A DNA stretch of 64,000 nucleotides from Nymphaea colorata (taxonomy: Eukaryota; Streptophyta; Magnoliopsida; Nymphaeales; Nymphaeaceae). Below are positions 12,916 through 24,425 of this stretch, one piece after another. The translations under genes and the position numbers were made by a program. The notes beneath the pieces were generated by a model that saw only the letters and a list, made by a program, of their open reading frames with translations, made no database searches and had not been told where the DNA came from. The stretch spans positions 15,078,571-15,142,570 of the forward strand of contig NC_045138.2 in the NCBI RefSeq assembly GCF_008831285.2, written 5' to 3'. How positions within the stretch are numbered: the stretch's first letter is position 1; each line of letters starts with the position of its first letter.

Positions 12916-14825
12916 AATTGTCAAGCCTATAATTTGGTTCTCAATCGGACCCAGTAATAATTCTACTTGTCGAGGGGAACAGAAGTCACGTTATATGTAT
13001 ATGGGCTGCCACTCACCCAACTTCTTCTTCTCCAGATCTTTTCAAACACGAAATTCCTTGGCTTTTATCATGCATGGCACACTCCCCATGGTCCACCGCA
13101 CCATCAGACGACTTCGTCTTCTTCTTCTTCTTCTTCATTGTGCAGCTCAGTTTTATGTGTTCTTGAACCATCTTTTTTCTTTTCTCCATAAAACAATGAA
13201 GATGTTGATGATGAAAAATCACATAAGTTTACGAGCATGAGCGGAGCTGTTTGCATCAGTTTTCTCCTTGATATGAATTAATCACTTTTTGGATCCACAT
13301 CCGCGTGCACAGCACAGATTCTTTTTTATGATTCTGAGTTCAAAGTTTGTGCTTCGCAAGTGCAGCCATGACCAAATATTAATGCAAACTTATGAAAGCT
13401 TTGCGGAACTTACAGCGGGTGTCCCCAATTATCCTAAATAAAGTTTTGGACATCCATTAGATTTGATAAGGAAAAAAATATATTTGCATTATTAGTTTGT
13501 TTGATTCGAATTTTTTGGTTATCAAAGTCAACTGCTTGAATCCAAAAGGTGACCAAATATTAGATTATGTCTCCCCCATTGGTATCTTAACTCCGTTACA
13601 TGCGGTTCTAATTATTTTCTGGATGAGAAAAATTAGAAAGAAGATAACCCAAGATCATCTTTCCTAACTTCTAATAGATTTGGACAATAACCATGAACCT
13701 GAAACTTCTTAATATAAAAAGATAATCCTAAATTTCCTTTACGAAACTTCGGCTCCTTGGATCCCACGGATTCAAATCAGATGTCCCGTATTTCTGATCC
13801 GCTTTGCATCGAGCGTCGGCGTCGGGTCAACCCCGAGTGGCATGAATTGGACCGGATCTGGTCATAACCATATCGGCAGGCACGTTCTGGAACACACCTG
13901 TAAACTTCCATCTGTCGATTTCAAAACTTAAAAAATGAATAAATAAATAATAAGTAGGTGAATCATGAAGGTCACTCTTGCCAAATAAACCGAAATAAGG
14001 CGAAAAAGGAAAACCTTTTTTTTTTGTTATTATTAAAAAGAAAGTTTGTCAAAAATTTTGCTACTAATTTGATAAAGCAGTCTCACATTTCAAAATTTCC
14101 TAAATCATGCACCACACATTTATTTTTTGCCAAAAGGCAAATAATTGCTTCCTTCGCAATCTAAAGGTCTTGGCATACCAACGAAAATGATATCCACATT
14201 CAAGTTATACCAGCTGAACACGGCTTTCCATATCGTTCTCAAAGTTAAACTTTACAAATTCATGTGCAATGTGCTTTTTCTTTTCCAGTTTCTGAACTTA
14301 ATTTAAAATAATTTAAGTCAATTTTGAATAAAAATGTAGATTAAGATGCTGTAATCCAAGATTATTAATGGGCATCGACTGATGTGCTGGATCCGTGAGG
14401 AAATCAATAGAGATTTAATATCTATATTAGTAACGACCGCTATCTAAGGTTTCAATAAAATTGAGCACTCAAATGAAAATCAATACAAAAATTTGGACCT
14501 TGGAAAATAATGTCTAAAAAAAAAATTTCAATTCTCCCGACCTCCCGTCTCGTGAAATGGTTAGATTCTCATTTTATCGGCTCTCTGTGAAATGGTGGGT
14601 AACGTGTGTTCAAAAGTAAAGGGCATCAGAGAGGAGAAGCGAATTCCTCTTGCCTTCCTCCTTCCCCATCGTCTCCCGCCACCGCTACCATCGCCATCAC
14701 CGCCACGGCGCCACCGCCACCGTCACCAGACCAAATATCTCTTCTGCTTCACATGAGGAATGAAGGAAGCAGAATAGAAGGACAAAACTGAGTCCTTTTC
14801 ACTGCCGCCACCACCAGCCAAAGAA

Positions 14826-17800
14826 ATGCCACTCCCCACGAAGCCAAAGGGCCTCCTCCGGCCAGTCCTCCTCTCTATCCTCGTGTTTCTCTCCACTTCT
14901 ACCACCGATCCCGGCGATGTCGCCGTCCTCCGGGCCTTCGAGAAGGGACTAACCAACCCTTCCCTCCTCAAGTGGCCTCCCAACGACTCCGACCCCTGCG
15001 GCTCTTCCTGGCCTTACGTCTTCTGCTCCAACTCCCGTGTCACCCAACTCCAGGCCAAGAACCTCGGCCTGGAGGGACCTCTTCCGGCCAACTTCAACCA
15101 ACTCAAGTATCTAGCCAACCTCGGCCTCCAAAACAACCGCCTCTCCGGCCCCCTCCCTTCTTTCAGCGGCCTTTCTCTACTCCAGTACGCCTATCTCGGC
15201 AACAACCAGTTCGACTCAATTCCGGTCGATTTCTTCGACGGCCTGTCCGCCCTTCAGGTTCTATCTATCGAACTCAATCCCCTTCTCAACCAGAGCTCCG
15301 GTTGGACCCTCCCCACTTCCCTTCAGAACTCCGCCCAGCTCACCAATCTCTCCCTCTCCAATTGCAACCTCGTCGGCATCATTCCTGACTTTCTTGGCTC
15401 GATGCCTTCTCTGAGTCTTCTCCGGATGTCCTATAACCGCCTTTCCGGCCCAATTCCGGCGAGTTTCAATGGCTCGAATTTGCGGTTTGTGACGCTCAAC
15501 AACCAGGTTGGTCCCGGTCTGAGTGGCCCCCTCGACGTCTTCGCCACCATGAGCTCGCTGCAGCAGCTCTGGGTCCACGGCAACCAGTTCTCTGGCGTGA
15601 TTCCAGCAGCTTTCTCGAAATGCGTCTCTTTGGCCGATCTAAGGCTTAATAACAATAATCTCGTGGGACCAATTCCGCCGGAATTGGGAACGATTCCGGC
15701 GCTTCAGGTGCTTCTGCTGGACAACAATAAGCTCACCGGCCCGATTCCAGATTTCAAGTTCGCGAATTACTCGTATACTTACAATTCCTTCTGCCAGAGC
15801 GTCCCTGGGGTGCCCTGCGCTCAGGATGTCAGTGCATTGCTGGATTTTCTCAAGGCCGTTAATTTTCCGTCCTCCCTCTCTGCAAATTGGGCTGGAAATA
15901 AACCGTGCTCGAGCCAGTGGCTGGGCGTCTCCTGCAACTCCGACGGGACTGTTTCTGTTTTGAACCTTCCGAATCGTAATCTAAATGGTAGCATCAGTCC
16001 TTCACTTGGGAAGCTTACTTCATTGGTGAACATCATTCTGGACAGGAACAATTTGGTGGGTGTGATTCCACCGGAATTGACGGGATTGAAATCTCTTCGT
16101 CTCTTGAATGTTAGCTCGAACAATTTGGGCCCTCCGGTTCCGACCTTCTCCAAGGATGTCGTAGTTGTTATCGACGGGAATCCGCTTCTAGATCCGAACG
16201 CACCTCCGAGGTCATCGCCGCCGTCCTCTGCTGGCTCCCCTCCGTCTTCTACGGGTGGTTCACCATCTTCTCCTGGTAATACGACACCCGGTACTGAGAC
16301 TCCCGGTGGAAATCAGTCGAGGAAGACGGTTGCCATCGTCGCACCACTCGCTGCGGTTGCAGCATTTCTTGTCGCCTTCGTCCCCATTGTTATTTTCTTC
16401 GTTAGGAAGAAGATGAAGAAGAATCAGGAGGCAGCCTCGTTCGTCGTCCATCCTAGAGACCCATCTGATCCTGGAAATGTTATTAAAGTTTCCGTCGCGA
16501 CTAATTCTGATGCTAGCAGGTCGGCCATGAGTTTACAGAGTGAAACACAGGTTGTAGACTCCGGAAACCTCTTGATCTCGGTCCAGGTCCTGCGTTCTGT
16601 GACAGGGAATTTCTCACCAGAAAATGAGATTGGAAGGGGCGGATTCGGAGTTGTTTATAAGGGTGCGCTAGATGATGGCACCATGATAGCAGTGAAGAGG
16701 ATGGAGGCTGCAGTGATCAGCAACAAGGCATTGGACGAATTCCAGTCGGAGATCGCCGTGCTCTCGAAAGTTCGGCACCGGCACCTGGTTTCCCTAATTG
16801 GGTACTGTATAGAAGGCAATGAGAAGCTCTTAGTTTATGAGTACATGGAGGGGGGTGCTCTCAGCCAGCATCTTTTCCAATGGCAGAAGTTGCATTTGCA
16901 ACCTTTGTCCTGGAAAAGAAGGCTCATCATTGCTCTGGATGTTGCCAGAGGGTTGGAATACCTTCACAATATGGCTCATCAAAGCTTCATTCACAGGGAT
17001 CTTAAGCCTTCTAATATCCTTCTTGGAGACGACCTCAGAGCAAAGATTTCAGATTTCGGTTTGGTGAAGCTTGCGCCCGACGGGAAGACTTCGGTGGCCA
17101 CGAGGCTTGCCGGCACCTTTGGATACTTGGCACCAGAGTATGCAGGTAAAAATAGCAAACTGTTCCTGCAACTGCTTTATCTTCCTCTTGGAGCTGCTTC
17201 AAATTGTGGTTGGTCGTATCTGTGGCTATTTGTTCGCGTATATGGTAGTCCTTTGTCGAGAATGAGTCTGTTCTTCTTAGACCATTCCAACCTCTTACTG
17301 GGCGAGAATTTCTTTATAAATGATAAAAAATTGGACGCATTGGACGTGACCTTGGGAATATCTGTCTGTCCTGTCATTCACAGTCACAGAGATCCCCTTG
17401 TATGTCGTTTTACTGTGATTCTGTACCGAATATTTGGGCCATGTTTTGATTCCACATATCTGAGGACTCCCGTCTAACAAATACCTGTTGAAATCATAGC
17501 TATAGGCCATTTTTGTCCTTTAGGGATACTAGATTTGATACTGTTGCTACCAATATCAGGTCGATGTTCAGGGTGCAGGTTGTGGAAAATTTCTGATTTC
17601 TGATGATGAACAGATATGAGTGACTTGACGCCTATTCACATGATGCATTCCCACGTTTCTTCCTGTTTGGTTTTGTACAATCTCTTTTAGGCTGTGCTCT
17701 CTGTATTCCTGTGTTGTACATGTGCATGCTACAATATGCAGACAGAATCAACTTGACATCTCCCATATTATGCATTTCCCCAGTTCTTGCTGTACAATCT

Positions 17801-18498
17801 CTTTTTAAATTGCCTGCTTTGTATTACTCTGTTCTGCATGTTTGCTTATGGTGCATATGGATCTGGTAACAATGAATGATCTGCATAAGTTGTGTCGTAT
17901 ATTACCCTTTTACTGTTAAAGTCACTAATCTCGAGCCTCTAAAGCTAAAAGTACTGAAGCACAAAAGAAATGGTTCATCTATGCAGTGACCGGGAAGGTG
18001 ACAACGAAGGTAGATGTCTTCAGTTTTGGTGTGGTGCTTATGGAGCTTTTGACTGGATTAACTGCACTGGATGAGGACAGACCGGAGGAAACGCGATATC
18101 TTGCCTCTTACTTTTGGAAGATCAAAATAAACAGGGAAGCTCTGCTTGCTGCTCTTGATCCTGCACTTGATGTTACAGAAGACGCTGTTGACAGCATTCA
18201 GATTGTTGCGGAACTTGCCAAGCATTGCACCTCAAGGGAGCCGCAGCAGCGACCGGACATGAGCCATGCAGTCAATGTGTTATCACCACTCGTGGAGAAA
18301 TGGAAGCCAACCAACGAAGAAGATGATGAGTATGACGGAATCGCTTTTGACAAGCCATTGCTTCAAATGGTGAAAGTCTGGCAAGCTAGTGATGAAGCTG
18401 CTGTGAATAATGCAACACCATCAGATGACAGCAGGAGCAGCATCCCTGCAAGGCCAACCGGATTCGCAGAATCATTCACTTCCATGGATGCACGATGA
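14826..18498 (+). CDS. LRR receptor-like kinase, TMK1 family
   Basis: Exons 14826-17145 and 17987-18498 join in phase to 943 residues, close to Arabidopsis TMK1 (942). A hydrophobic signal peptide (about residues 1-26) is followed by two leucine-rich repeat blocks with a Cys-rich non-LRR island between them (CSSQWLGVSC region), a Pro/Ser-rich stretch and a transmembrane helix near 500-526. The cytoplasmic Ser/Thr kinase has the glycine loop GRGGFG (603-608), catalytic Lys624, HRDLKPSN with Asp725, DFG at about 743-745 and APE just before the intron. The single intron after EYA matches the family layout. TMK proteins act at the plasma membrane in auxin-dependent growth and cell-wall acidification; that role is inferred from the family. 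All key kinase residues are present, so it should be active. A frame reading through the intron gives a false 883-residue product. Confidence 0.93.
17146..17986 (+). other. Intron of the TMK-like kinase gene
   Basis: The donor GCAG|GTAAAA and acceptor ATGCAG|TG bound an 841-base T-rich intron that splits the kinase domain just after the APE motif. Nothing else was seen in it. Confidence 0.85.
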
Positions 18499-20656
18499 GT
18501 CATATTTTCATTCCATGTTGATGAAGCTTCTTCCAACTATTGCAGAAGATGTACATAGAAAGAATAATAGTACCACAGTTTTGTCTGTATCTGTTCTTCT
18601 GTGTTCTTGTAAGTTTGTCTCTGTTTTGAGGCAAAGTTTTCAATTTATATATTGATTGCTTGGATGGGGTACCTTCCCAAACCCCAACTTATGATTGTCA
18701 TTTTCAATTTATTATCCAATGTTTAATTATCCTTGTCTGCGTCTATGTTGGCTCCCTGCCTATGCAACATTCCTCCTTTTTTGTGGGTGACCTTTTTTTA
18801 CAAAAATGTTATCATATACTTTTCTTTCTATGATTGTCAACTGCAATTATCTTTCGCTTGCAAGGTACATGTCAATCCTCTCTCTCTTCTCTCTCTCTCT
18901 CCCCCCTCCTTGCCTTCCTGTCCCTTGACTCTCTAGGCGTGCCTTTGGCTTTTCTTCTTTGGTTTCTTCCAACACTTTCGACCAACTCCAGTAGCTTCGA
19001 TTGATTAATCTGTCAACCGCTGCCACCTCTCCTGCTTTGGTCCCAAATCCTGTCTCCAGTCATTTCTCTTGTCCACTGTTGCAGCGTCTGTTCTTCGTCA
19101 ACTAACCAGACGTTTCCTTGGGCCTTTTAGATCTCACCACCCCTCATCAGTTCACGTGTTTTCCACTTTCTTTATTGTCCTCCGGGTTTTACCTTTTAGT
19201 GTGTTGGTCTGCAATCATCTTATGCTATCCACAGGCTACCCACAGGGTAAACAAACACTAGATTTCACCATTATGTAAACAAAAGAATTTGAGATCCACC
19301 TCAAAAATCCTCAGATTTAAGATTCCCAATAATCTCAAATAATCTCAAAACACTTCCTAGCGATTTTGGTTCATTTGTTGCGGTGGATCATTGAAAGAGT
19401 GTGTAAATGGAACTACAGCTACCACAAAAATTGAGGTAAATTTCATGTATGTACCACAAAAATTGAGATAAATTTGTGAAAGAGTATAACACAGTGTTTC
19501 ATTTAACCATTTGTTACTGTTTTCAATACTTTATGTTGGTTTCTAAGTTGATTCTTCGTCTTACATTGAAGACGTACAAATGTTCCCAAGGACAGATCAA
19601 TCTCTGACTACCACCAACACTTAAAAGAGCGTGTTTTATCGTCGTTCCCAAAACATTCGAAATGGACACACCCTGTCTCCCGTTACTGCATGTTCTGCTT
19701 TTGGAAAAACGGGCCAGAACGTCAAAGCCCGCCCACAATGTTGTTTCTTCGAACACCAGTTTTTTTATTAAATAGTTTGTCGAAGCAGGAGAATCAAACG
19801 CAACCGCGTCTCCCGCTGTCGTGTAAGAGCACCAGGAAGAAAGCCTTTTCAATTTTAAGACGTGAGATCTTCTTAAGACTAGATTTTTGCATCTTTAACT
19901 TTGTTTTTTTGGGATAAACATTAAAACCTCTAAATTTTCCTTTTGTCCCCGACGCGGTGCAAGTTTAAGAAGAAAATTATTTCTTTGGATAGAAAAAATA
20001 ACGTCGGCCATACTTTTTCTGACCATACCAACAGATAAACATTCTAAATATCTAACTCTTCGATTCTGACCTTCTTCAACCTAGAGGCTCCAAGTAATCG
20101 TACCTAGAGAAGGTAGTTTTCGCAGTTAAAGAGCTATTTTTGTGGGTAACAAAAGAAAAAGTTGTTGATGAAAGAAGCCTTCTCCTCCATAAGGGGTATA
20201 GATCAAATATGGATATGCTAAACATATAAGAAATGATATTTATATGAAACAGTAGGACAACAAACCAAAAAAAAAACAAAATTCTCCTGAAAAGGATATG
20301 TACATGTAGTGGAAATGGAGAATCAGATCTTTTTCAAAAATAATTCATTATAATAATAGTAATTGTCGGACAAACATAAACTGAGAAGCAACCAGAAAGC
20401 GCGGATTTGAATGTTTGAGAGAGGGTAGTTGTTTCAATGTGTGTTTGAAATTGTACAAAAAAAAAAAAAAAGGCAAACATTGGCAAAGCAAATGGGAAAG
20501 CTTTTTGGCACGCTTTCATTGCATTAGGTAGCCTTTTGAGAGGGCAGCACTCAATTGAAAACGGAGTGACCCTTCTCATAATTAATACATAAAACTTCCC
20601 CAACAAGTGCCTTTTTTTTAAAAAAATCAAGTCCCAATTCTGTCATTCGTTCACTT

Positions 20657-20659
<3 letters not shown>

Positions 20660-20707
<48 letters not shown>
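20660..20707. repeat. (TA)n microsatellite
   Basis: This is a perfect alternating AT run of about 48 bases in intergenic DNA. Confidence 0.95.
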
Positions 20708-20709
<2 letters not shown>

Positions 20710-21698
20710 CCGATATAGTTATTATCATATCCAACCATTGGGCAATTTTTAATTTCAACATTTTGAACCAATTCAGATTTAAATATAAAAATTATAAAGT
20801 CTTATTTATAATTAGACATGTAGTTGTATTCAAGGACAAAAAGCCCACATTTTTTCATGAGAAGACCCGAATTAAAGTTTCTAAATTTTGACAAGATTTT
20901 AAATATCATTTTTCAAAATTTTTGTATCGAACAAGTGAATTTTTTTAAAATTTACATGTAAATCTTATAAAAAAAAATGAGGGGGGCATGGTCCCTGCAG
21001 GCCCCCCTTGGCTTCGCGCATGATTGTTTTTAGATGTCAGTGAAAAATGTATATCTACCAAATTCAGAAAAAAATGGTAATTTAGATGTAAATTTTCTTA
21101 AGAAATCCACCTGCTTGAATCAAACGATTGGCCAAAACCAAATGTTAGTCTACATGTACTTTTCTCCATTCTTATTTTATTTTAGTCGTTTGGAATGAGA
21201 ACCTATATCAAAATATGCCAGTGGAAGCAGGGCCTCTGCATTTAATGCCAACAGTTGAACCAACTTATAGAGATGTGCTTTTAAATTCGTTTGGTTGGAT
21301 TCAGATGAGCTCAAAGGGGCAGCAGACTGAGGAATCGTTAACAATATTCTCATCAATTCACATCTCAAGGCGGCAAGTCTCCATCTGCATTCATGATCCC
21401 CACAACTTCTAGGAAGCACAATAATGACCAGGAGTTCAACTTGCGCCTTTAGTAAAGGAGGGAATTTGAGAACCACTCATTAATCTTTTGAAAGGAAAGG
21501 GCAAGCAATTATAACTTTGCAATAGATAGTATATCATATAATGATGAAACGCAGTGAATAGCTGGTAAATCTGCCACAACTAGAGATGACTGAGAATGGT
21601 GGAAGAAACATCTAGCTTGACTTTAACAGCACACCAACCCCCCACCCTGCCCCAGCAAAAAAAAGAAAAAAAAGAACCTCTGTGCTAAAAGCAAAAGG

Positions 21699-21703
<5 letters not shown>

Positions 21704-21789
<86 letters not shown>
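21704..21789. repeat. (TA)n(GA)n compound microsatellite
   Basis: About 56 bases of TA repeats pass directly into about 30 bases of GA repeats. The same compound order recurs downstream of CLE-A and CLE-B. Confidence 0.95.
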
Positions 21790-21791
<2 letters not shown>

Positions 21792-22258
21792 CCGACAAAA
21801 TGAAAATTCATTAACAAAATTGAGAGTCAGTAGTTACAAATAACATCAAAAAGTTAGGGGAAAAAAAAGAGATAGCAAAGTTAACAAAGAAGCAACTAAT
21901 CGAAGAAAAAAACAAGAGATATGAGAAAGGGAGAGGGAGGGAGGGAAGGGAGGAAGAGAATGAAAAGCTAATCAATAGCCCAACGCAATCCCTGACTAAA
22001 GAGGATGGAATGCAAGATGCACATCGGCCTTGAACAGAGTCTGCGGATGCTGTCGTATTTCTGAACACCCTGTTATTGCCTTCGTCTCAAATCTGCCACA
22101 AGCAACTGATAAGCTATAAGCTACTAATACCGCCAAAAAACGGGAGGTAGACTGCGAAGGGGTGAAAAGAAGAGCAAGCAAAAGAGAGAGGAATACGCGC
22201 CCTTTGGTAATGTTATGACACCGGGCGACAAAAGTGTTCTTGTAACACCCCAGATGTT

Positions 22259-22303
22259 TAGTCCCGTATCGAAGATTGTGAGGGATCTTCAAGGGCTTAT
22301 AAA
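22259..22303 (+). promoter_or_regulatory. USE-like element plus TATA box, copy 1
   Basis: TAGTCCCGTATCG (22259-22271) precedes TATAAA (22298-22303) by 26 bases. Pol III-type plant snRNA promoters use about 24 bases between the two elements and Pol II types about 34. No known snRNA follows. Confidence 0.35.
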
Positions 22304-22464
22304 GGGAGGCTTTAATGAGATGATTGTCATGGTTCCTAGCCTTTTTAGGATTGAAACCGAAACTGTTAGGGGACGGGTTGGGATCCGTCGAACCAGGGGC
22401 CCGAGCCCGGGAGTGGGTCGGGTTGTTATCCTTAAGGGGGGTGGATTGTAACACCCCAGATGTT

Positions 22465-22509
22465 TAGTCCCGTATCGAAGATTGTGAGGGATCTTCAAGG
22501 GCTTATAAA
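22465..22509 (+). promoter_or_regulatory. USE-like element plus TATA box, copy 2
   Basis: The same pair of elements as in copy 1, TAGTCCCGTATCG (22465-22477) and TATAAA (22504-22509), with identical spacing. Confidence 0.35.
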
Positions 22510-22559
22510 AGGAGGCTTTAATGAGATGATTGTCCTGGTTGTCGGGTTGTTATAGTTCT

Positions 22560-22704
22560 ATAAATTGGAGAGGACAACATCCATTGGAACCCACCAATGT
22601 GCTCATGTATATCATCATCATCCCTGTCTTGAACAACTAGAATGCCTTTAAACAGGACGTCCGAATATTGGACTTCCCACCATTCATTCTTGTGGCCGGG
22701 GACA
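22560..22704 (-). pseudogene. Unidentified coding-like fragment joined to the PPR pseudogene
   Basis: On the minus strand this piece reads openly and includes NEWWEVQYSDVLFKGILVVQ followed by an acidic DRDDDDIHEHIGG stretch. It is not part of the PPR gene: the intact PPR copy has unrelated sequence here. It sits between the tandem promoter-like repeats and the broken end of the PPR pseudogene, separated from the latter by a 26-bp tandem repeat. It may be an exon fragment carried in by a transposon. I do not recognise the source protein. Confidence 0.4.
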
Positions 22705-22756
22705 TTTGATTCCGCCGTGACCAGTGTCCATTTGATTCCGCCGTGACCAGTGTCCA
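22705..22756. repeat. 26-bp tandem duplication at the pseudogene junction
   Basis: Units 22705-22730 and 22731-22756 are identical, beginning TTTGATTCCGCCGTGACCAG. They mark the breakpoint where homology to the intact PPR gene stops. Confidence 0.85.
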
Positions 22757-24425
22757 TTTGATTCATAGAATGGAAGCTACCCAATGTTTCGGTTGTCATC
22801 TCAGAGTCAGCTAACGCTCCGATCATCGCATTCCATGAAGCCTAATCACGCTCCATCATCCTACTGAACAGTTCTCAAGAATCATTTAACTCCCAGATGA
22901 AGCATACATAGCGAGAAAGGAATTTCCAACAGAAACATCAAAGTCCAGGCCCCGTTTTATAATATGAGAATGAATTTTCTGCCCAGCCTGAAAAGAGGCC
23001 AAGTTCCCGCATGAGCTCAATGTGCTTACAAATGTCAAGTTGTCTGGCACAAAACATTCCCTCATCATCACAAGGAAGGTCTCAAATGATTCTTGGTAGC
23101 ATTCATTTTTATCAAGCCCCGGAGATCATTGCATTCCACGAGATGGGGTCCTTCTTAGGATGCGGTCCTTCTTAGGCATGAATTTAAACACTCTTCTTGC
23201 ATCATGGATAGCACCACCCTTAGACTACATGTTAACCAGAGCATTTCCAACGGCAGTCTCATGCTGGATGCCAGTTCCGAATACATGAGCATGAACTTCT
23301 CTTCCCCACCGTGGTTCACTTCCACAAGCACAGGCACTGAGAAGAACAACAATAGAATCAGTATTCATCTCAAAGCAAAATCTCCTGAGCTTCTTCCCAG
23401 TCCTGTTTCATATAGCCAACCTGCATCAGACCATTTATTGAAACAACATTCTTTTCCACCACGTCTTCGAATATGCCACGGGCAACAGCAACCTGCCTAA
23501 ATCTTGCGTAGGTGCCAATCACAGCACTCCCAACATGCATATTGCATAAGTAGCCAGATTTCATGACATACGCAAGAATCTGCTCGACATGTTCCTGGCA
23601 ACAGCTTATAAGGCTTCTCAGTGTGTAATCATCCGGATACTTACCCATGTGTCGCAGCACCGAGAAAAGCTCAAGAACCAAATCATTGTTCACCGCGAAC
23701 AAGCTGATATGATACCGTTCCATGACATCATACTACTCTCAGGACAACAAACAGTGTAAACGCATCATCAATCGAACCGCAGTTCCCATATATTACCATT
23801 AATGCATTACCAACATCCATGTGCAATACATATCCACTCTTGACCACGAGTCCATATACTGCTCCCCAGCCGCCGATCACGTTGCTCACTGCACGCCTGG
23901 ATCCCACTGTCGAGCGCAAAGTGGGTAGGCTCAAAACCATCCCCTCTCATCTCGAAGAAGAGAGATACGGCATCTCTCGGTTGTCCGTGGCGAACGTGAC
24001 CAGCTCCACGAAATGGCGTTTCATTGGGGCAATTCGTCGAACAACTTTCGCGTATCTGCAACGCTCGAAACGTTGATGTACAAGTTGGCGAGGAAGTCTG
24101 CATCGAAGCCGAAAAGGATGGCGAGGAGATGATGGCACCGCCTTTCGCTTGGAGAGGACGAGGTGTTGCAGTCGTCGACCAGGAAGGAGTAAGTGCTCGG
24201 AGGGAATGGAGAGTCTTCGGCAGAAGCTGTGGAATGGCAGAAGGAGGCCCGTCTGACCCTTGATAAAGGTGGTCGCCGGTGAAAACTAATGGCGGTGGAT
24301 TCGGTAAGGAAAGAGTACGATTAGCTGTCGTGCCGGGGGTTCTTGGTCGTCGATGCATGTTGTAGAATGTGCCACCCCATATCCTCAGAGTACTACAACC
24401 ACAGTCGGATCAAAGATATCTTCAT
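22745..24425 (-). pseudogene. Truncated PPR pseudogene, copy of the gene at 53049-56129
   Basis: This stretch matches the 5' part of the intact DYW-class PPR gene, from just upstream of its start codon to about residue 540 of 1026. Recognisable pieces include YPDDYTLRSLISCCQEHVEQ, DNLTFVSTLSSCGNLASFQA and MIGALAD. The reading frame is interrupted by several frameshifts, stop codons and small deletions, so homology is scattered over many short frames. The 3' half, with the later repeats and the E and DYW domains, is absent. It cannot make an editing factor. Its place and orientation relative to CLE-A mirror those of the intact PPR gene relative to CLE-C, so it is the relic of a block duplication rather than a retrocopy. 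Confidence 0.9.

Larger units (their letters stand above)
9161..14825. other. Intergenic region with small tandem repeats
   Basis: No supported gene lies here. The region holds a (TC)n(TG)n tract near 9171-9202, a (GA)n tract at about 9650-9678, a 41-bp tandem duplication (10231-10312), a 45-bp tandem duplication (12206-12295) and long poly-T near 12890-12916. A short open frame on the plus strand at 10346-10504 and an overlapping minus-strand frame at 10377-10670 look mildly protein-like but match nothing I know. The last 200 bases are a C-rich leader of the receptor kinase. Confidence 0.55.
18499..22240. other. 3' UTR then intergenic region with microsatellites
   Basis: About 160 bases after the kinase stop look like 3' UTR. 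Beyond that the DNA is AT-rich and without a supported gene. It contains a (CT)n tract near 18877-18902, a 48-base (TA)n at 20660-20707 and a (TA)n(GA)n compound at 21704-21789. A minus-strand open frame at 21177-21476 shows no family features. Confidence 0.55.
22241..22553 (+). repeat. Tandem pair of promoter-like repeats (possibly LTR-derived)
   Basis: Two head-to-tail copies start with TGTAACACCCCAGATG: copy 1 at 22241-22446 and copy 2 at 22447-22553. Copy 2 lacks about 100 internal bases of copy 1; both resume at GTCGGGTTGTTAT. Each has TAGTCCCGTATCG followed 26 bases later by TATAAA. This resembles the plant snRNA upstream element (RTCCCACATCG) plus TATA box, with two mismatches. The TGTAACACCCC start also resembles the ends of plant LTRs. 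I cannot choose between an LTR fossil and an snRNA-type promoter relic. Confidence 0.5.

Noticed and set aside
12967-13191. Ser-rich frame with (TTC)n
   Set aside because: It is produced by a TTC trinucleotide repeat, not a gene.
17146-17477. Read-through end of the 883-residue kinase frame
   Set aside because: It continues past a good GT donor into the intron; the spliced product restores the kinase domain and the usual TMK length.
21177-21476. 99-codon minus-strand frame
   Set aside because: No recognisable domain, start context or neighbours; treated as chance.
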